Positions 62,406 to 64,000 of a stretch of 64,000 nt of DNA are shown one piece after another. Numbering within the stretch: the first letter of the stretch is position 1; every line of letters starts with the position of its first letter. Both the position numbers and the translations under genes were made by a program. The DNA lies in the NCBI RefSeq assembly GCF_012241385.1, contig NZ_JAAVXB010000004.1, positions 124,001 through 188,000 of the forward strand, given 5' to 3'. The notes beneath the pieces were generated by a model. That model made no database searches and was not told the origin of the DNA. It saw nothing but the letters and a program-made list of their open reading frames with translations. The stretch is from Solimonas marina (lineage in GTDB: Bacteria > Pseudomonadota > Gammaproteobacteria > Nevskiales > Nevskiaceae).

Positions 62406-63125
62406 CTATTTGGGCGCGGCAGCGGCTTCTTCGAGCTCGCGCCACTGCACACCCTGCAGGGCTTCGAGCGGGTGATAGCGGCGCTTGTAGTCCATCTTGC
62501 GGCTGCCGTCGACCCAGTAGCCGAGATAGACGTGGTCGAGCCCGGTGACACGTGCAATGCGGATCTGCTCGAGGATGGCCAGGGTGCCGAGCCCGCGGTC
62601 GCGAGCGCCCGGATCGAAGAAGGTATAGACGGCCGACAGCGCCTGCGGCAGGTGGTCGACGACGGCCACCGCCAACAGCTTGCCGGCGGCACGGAAGCAC
62701 CAGAAGCGCACGTCCAGCCACGAGCATTCAAGGAAGGCGTGAAAGGCCTTGCGGTCGTGCGGATCCATGCCGCCGCCGGCATGGCGGGTCTGCAGATATT
62801 CGCGGTACAGCGCGTAGTGTTCGTCGGTCAGGCGCCGCTCGATCGTCATCTGCAGATCGGCGTTGTCGCGCTGGCAGCGGCGCTGGCTGCGATCCGCCCG
62901 GAACTGCTGGGCGTCGATGCGCACCGGCACGCAGCGCGCGCATTCGCGGCAGTGCGGCCGGTAGGTGTGATCGCCGCTGCGGCGAAAGCCCAGCTCGAGC
63001 AGGCGCTGATAGTGTGCCGCACCGAGACCGGCGTCCGGGTCGACGAAGGCGCTGCGCGCAAGCAGGCCCGGCAGGTAGCCGCAGGCGTGTTCGGTGCTCA
63101 GGAACAGACGCAGCGACTGGGTCAT
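62406..63125 (-). CDS. bpt: Aspartate/glutamate leucyltransferase (arginyltransferase family, Bpt)
   Basis: Transfers leucine from tRNA-Leu to N-terminal Asp or Glu, making N-degrons for ClpS. 239 residues, cytosolic. The conserved N-terminal CGYLPGLLARSAFVD and the Cys-rich YRPHCRECARCVPVRID, the GCN5-like core with YTFFDPGARDRGLGTLAILEQI and the C-terminal YLGYWVDGSRKMDYKRRYHPLE are visible. The ATG at 63125 overlaps the aat stop as ATGA, so the two transferases are translationally coupled. Confidence 0.95.
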   Translation of the reverse strand: MTQSLRLFLSTEHACGYLPGLLARSAFVDPDAGLGAAHYQRLLELGFRRSGDHTYRPHCRECARCVPVRIDAQQFRADRSQRRCQRDNADLQMTIERRLTDEHYALYREYLQTRHAGGGMDPHDRKAFHAFLECSWLDVRFWCFRAAGKLLAVAVVDHLPQALSAVYTFFDPGARDRGLGTLAILEQIRIARVTGLDHVYLGYWVDGSRKMDYKRRYHPLEALQGVQWRELEEAAAAPK

Positions 63126-63868
63126 GTTCGCGGTCCGTGCGCTGCGAGGTCCGGCGTTTCGACGCTGAACTGCCAGGCGCGGTTGGCCGGTGTGGCATCG
63201 ACGGCGATCGCCAGCTGCTTGAGAAAGGTGGTGCGGGCCAGCTCGCGAGCACCGAGACTGAGCAGGTGCGCCGAACTGACCTGGCAGTCGATCATTTCGA
63301 AGTCCCAGACTTGCAGCTGGCGGCTGAGCCAGTACAGCGCGATCTTCGAAGCGTCGGTGGCGCGTGAGAACATCGACTCGCCGAAGAACACGCGGCCCAG
63401 CGTGACGCCGTACAGCCCACCGATCAAGGCGCCGTCACGCCAGATCTCGACGCTGTGCGCGTGGCCGCGGCGGAACAGTTCGCCATAGGCGTGGCGCATG
63501 TCATCGCCGAGCCAGGTGCCGCGGCACTTGCTGCGGGCGGCGCCGCATTCGACCAGCACGGTGTCGAACGCGCGGTCGAAGCTGACGGCGTAGTCGGCGC
63601 GGCGGATCGCCTTGCCGAGGCTCCGCGAGACGTGCATTTCGTTCGGAAACAGGACGGTGCGCGGATCGGGGCACCACCACAGCACGGGTTCGTCAGGGTT
63701 GTACCAGGGAAAGATGCCCTGCCGGTACGCGCGCATCAGGCGCGTCGGGGACAGGTCGCCGCCGATCGCCAGCAATCCGTTCGGATCGCGCATCGCCAGA
63801 TGCACCGGGGGAAACGGTTGGTGCGGATTGCGCGGGTCCAACCAATGCAGGCGGATCGGGCTTTCCAT
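63122..63868 (-). CDS. aat: Leucyl/phenylalanyl-tRNA-protein transferase
   Basis: Adds Leu or Phe to N-terminal Lys or Arg, making N-degrons. 248 residues, cytosolic. Motifs: GLLAIGGDLSPTRLMRAYRQGIFPWY near the N-terminus, VLWWCPDPRTVLFPNEMHVSRSLGK, and GGLYGVTLGRVFFGESMFSRATDASK. It lies upstream of bpt and infA; trxB and ftsK usually come next but would be outside the window. The final 132 bases hold no gene that can be supported. Confidence 0.96.
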   Translation of the reverse strand: MESPIRLHWLDPRNPHQPFPPVHLAMRDPNGLLAIGGDLSPTRLMRAYRQGIFPWYNPDEPVLWWCPDPRTVLFPNEMHVSRSLGKAIRRADYAVSFDRAFDTVLVECGAARSKCRGTWLGDDMRHAYGELFRRGHAHSVEIWRDGALIGGLYGVTLGRVFFGESMFSRATDASKIALYWLSRQLQVWDFEMIDCQVSSAHLLSLGARELARTTFLKQLAIAVDATPANRAWQFSVETPDLAAHGPRT

Positions 63869-64000
63869 CGTCGGCGGAACAACCTCCTATCGTGCGCTTA
63901 GGATACGCACGACGCGCGCCATCGGGAATCGTCCGATGGTAATTTTTTATGCCCGATCGTCGCCTGGCCGCAGCCGTTCGGTCGTGTAGCCGGTTCCGGG

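Noticed and set aside
63869-64000. A possible further gene at the right edge
   Set aside because: The last 132 bases contain no frame with recognisable protein sequence; trxB expected from synteny would start outside the window.

Overview
The window is chromosomal DNA from a GC-rich gammaproteobacterium. Two stretches follow gene orders familiar from Pseudomonas: lolC-lolD-comEC, then exbB-exbD, msbA, lpxK, ycaR, kdsB, rne, rluC, HAD phosphatase, maf, yceD, rpmF and plsX; and clpS-clpA, infA, bpt, aat. Gram-negative envelope genes (Lol, LPS transport, TonB/ExbBD, TonB-dependent receptors, type II secretion) fit this. By inference the host lies near the Xanthomonadales/Nevskiales rather than Pseudomonas, because several conserved neighbours are missing or replaced. 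No rRNA, tRNA, CRISPR array, phage or transposase gene was seen.

Layout. 1-3.1 kb: the end of a D-lactate dehydrogenase and a convergent TonB-dependent receptor. 3.3-10.1 kb: two paralogous acyl-CoA dehydrogenases flanking a complete SiaABCD module (sensor phosphatase, kinase, partner-switch protein, diguanylate cyclase) and a leftover AraC-type sensor domain. 10.1-17.8 kb, all on the minus strand: a CPA1 antiporter, the agmatine-to-putrescine pair aguB-aguA, a small exported protein, a diheme cytochrome-like lipoprotein and a PhoX-like lipoprotein. 18.1-22.4 kb: lolC/E, lolD, comEC. 22.4-30.4 kb: hisI, a Gly/Tyr/His-rich lipoprotein, a double PTPS-fold protein, gltX, an MscS-type channel, thrS and an M23-type protein. 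30.4-35.7 kb: an iron-uptake block with a Fur box, a catecholate-type receptor, a PiuC-like hydroxylase and tonB-exbB-exbD. 35.9-40.2 kb: hinT and the LPS block msbA-lpxK-ycaR-kdsB. 40.2-42.4 kb: an accessory insert with a TetR regulator, a very regular double operator, an oxidoreductase and a truncated NTF2-like frame. 42.5-51.4 kb: rne, rluC, HAD phosphatase, maf, yceD-rpmF-plsX, glk. 51.6-57.5 kb: gspF, gspE, gspD, gspC (no gspG-M here). 57.8-63.9 kb: the N-degron block clpS-clpA, infA, bpt-aat, with a secreted sedolisin-type protease inserted.

How it works together. The SiaABCD module should convert an extracytoplasmic signal into c-di-GMP output and so surface attachment. TonB-ExbB-ExbD energise the outer-membrane receptors, one of which sits behind a Fur box. 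Bpt and Aat add leucine or phenylalanine to protein N-termini, and ClpS hands these to ClpA. The most distinctive non-coding signals are the 40-bp perfect palindrome between the TetR gene and its divergent target, a dispersed family of intergenic inverted repeats built on ATCTGYG units (three loci), and a GCGTGAG tandem/inverted repeat inside the gsp cluster. Nothing here can be firmly called a new system; the best candidates for a closer look are the Sia island with its orphan sensor fragment, the diheme lipoprotein, the operator, and the repeats.
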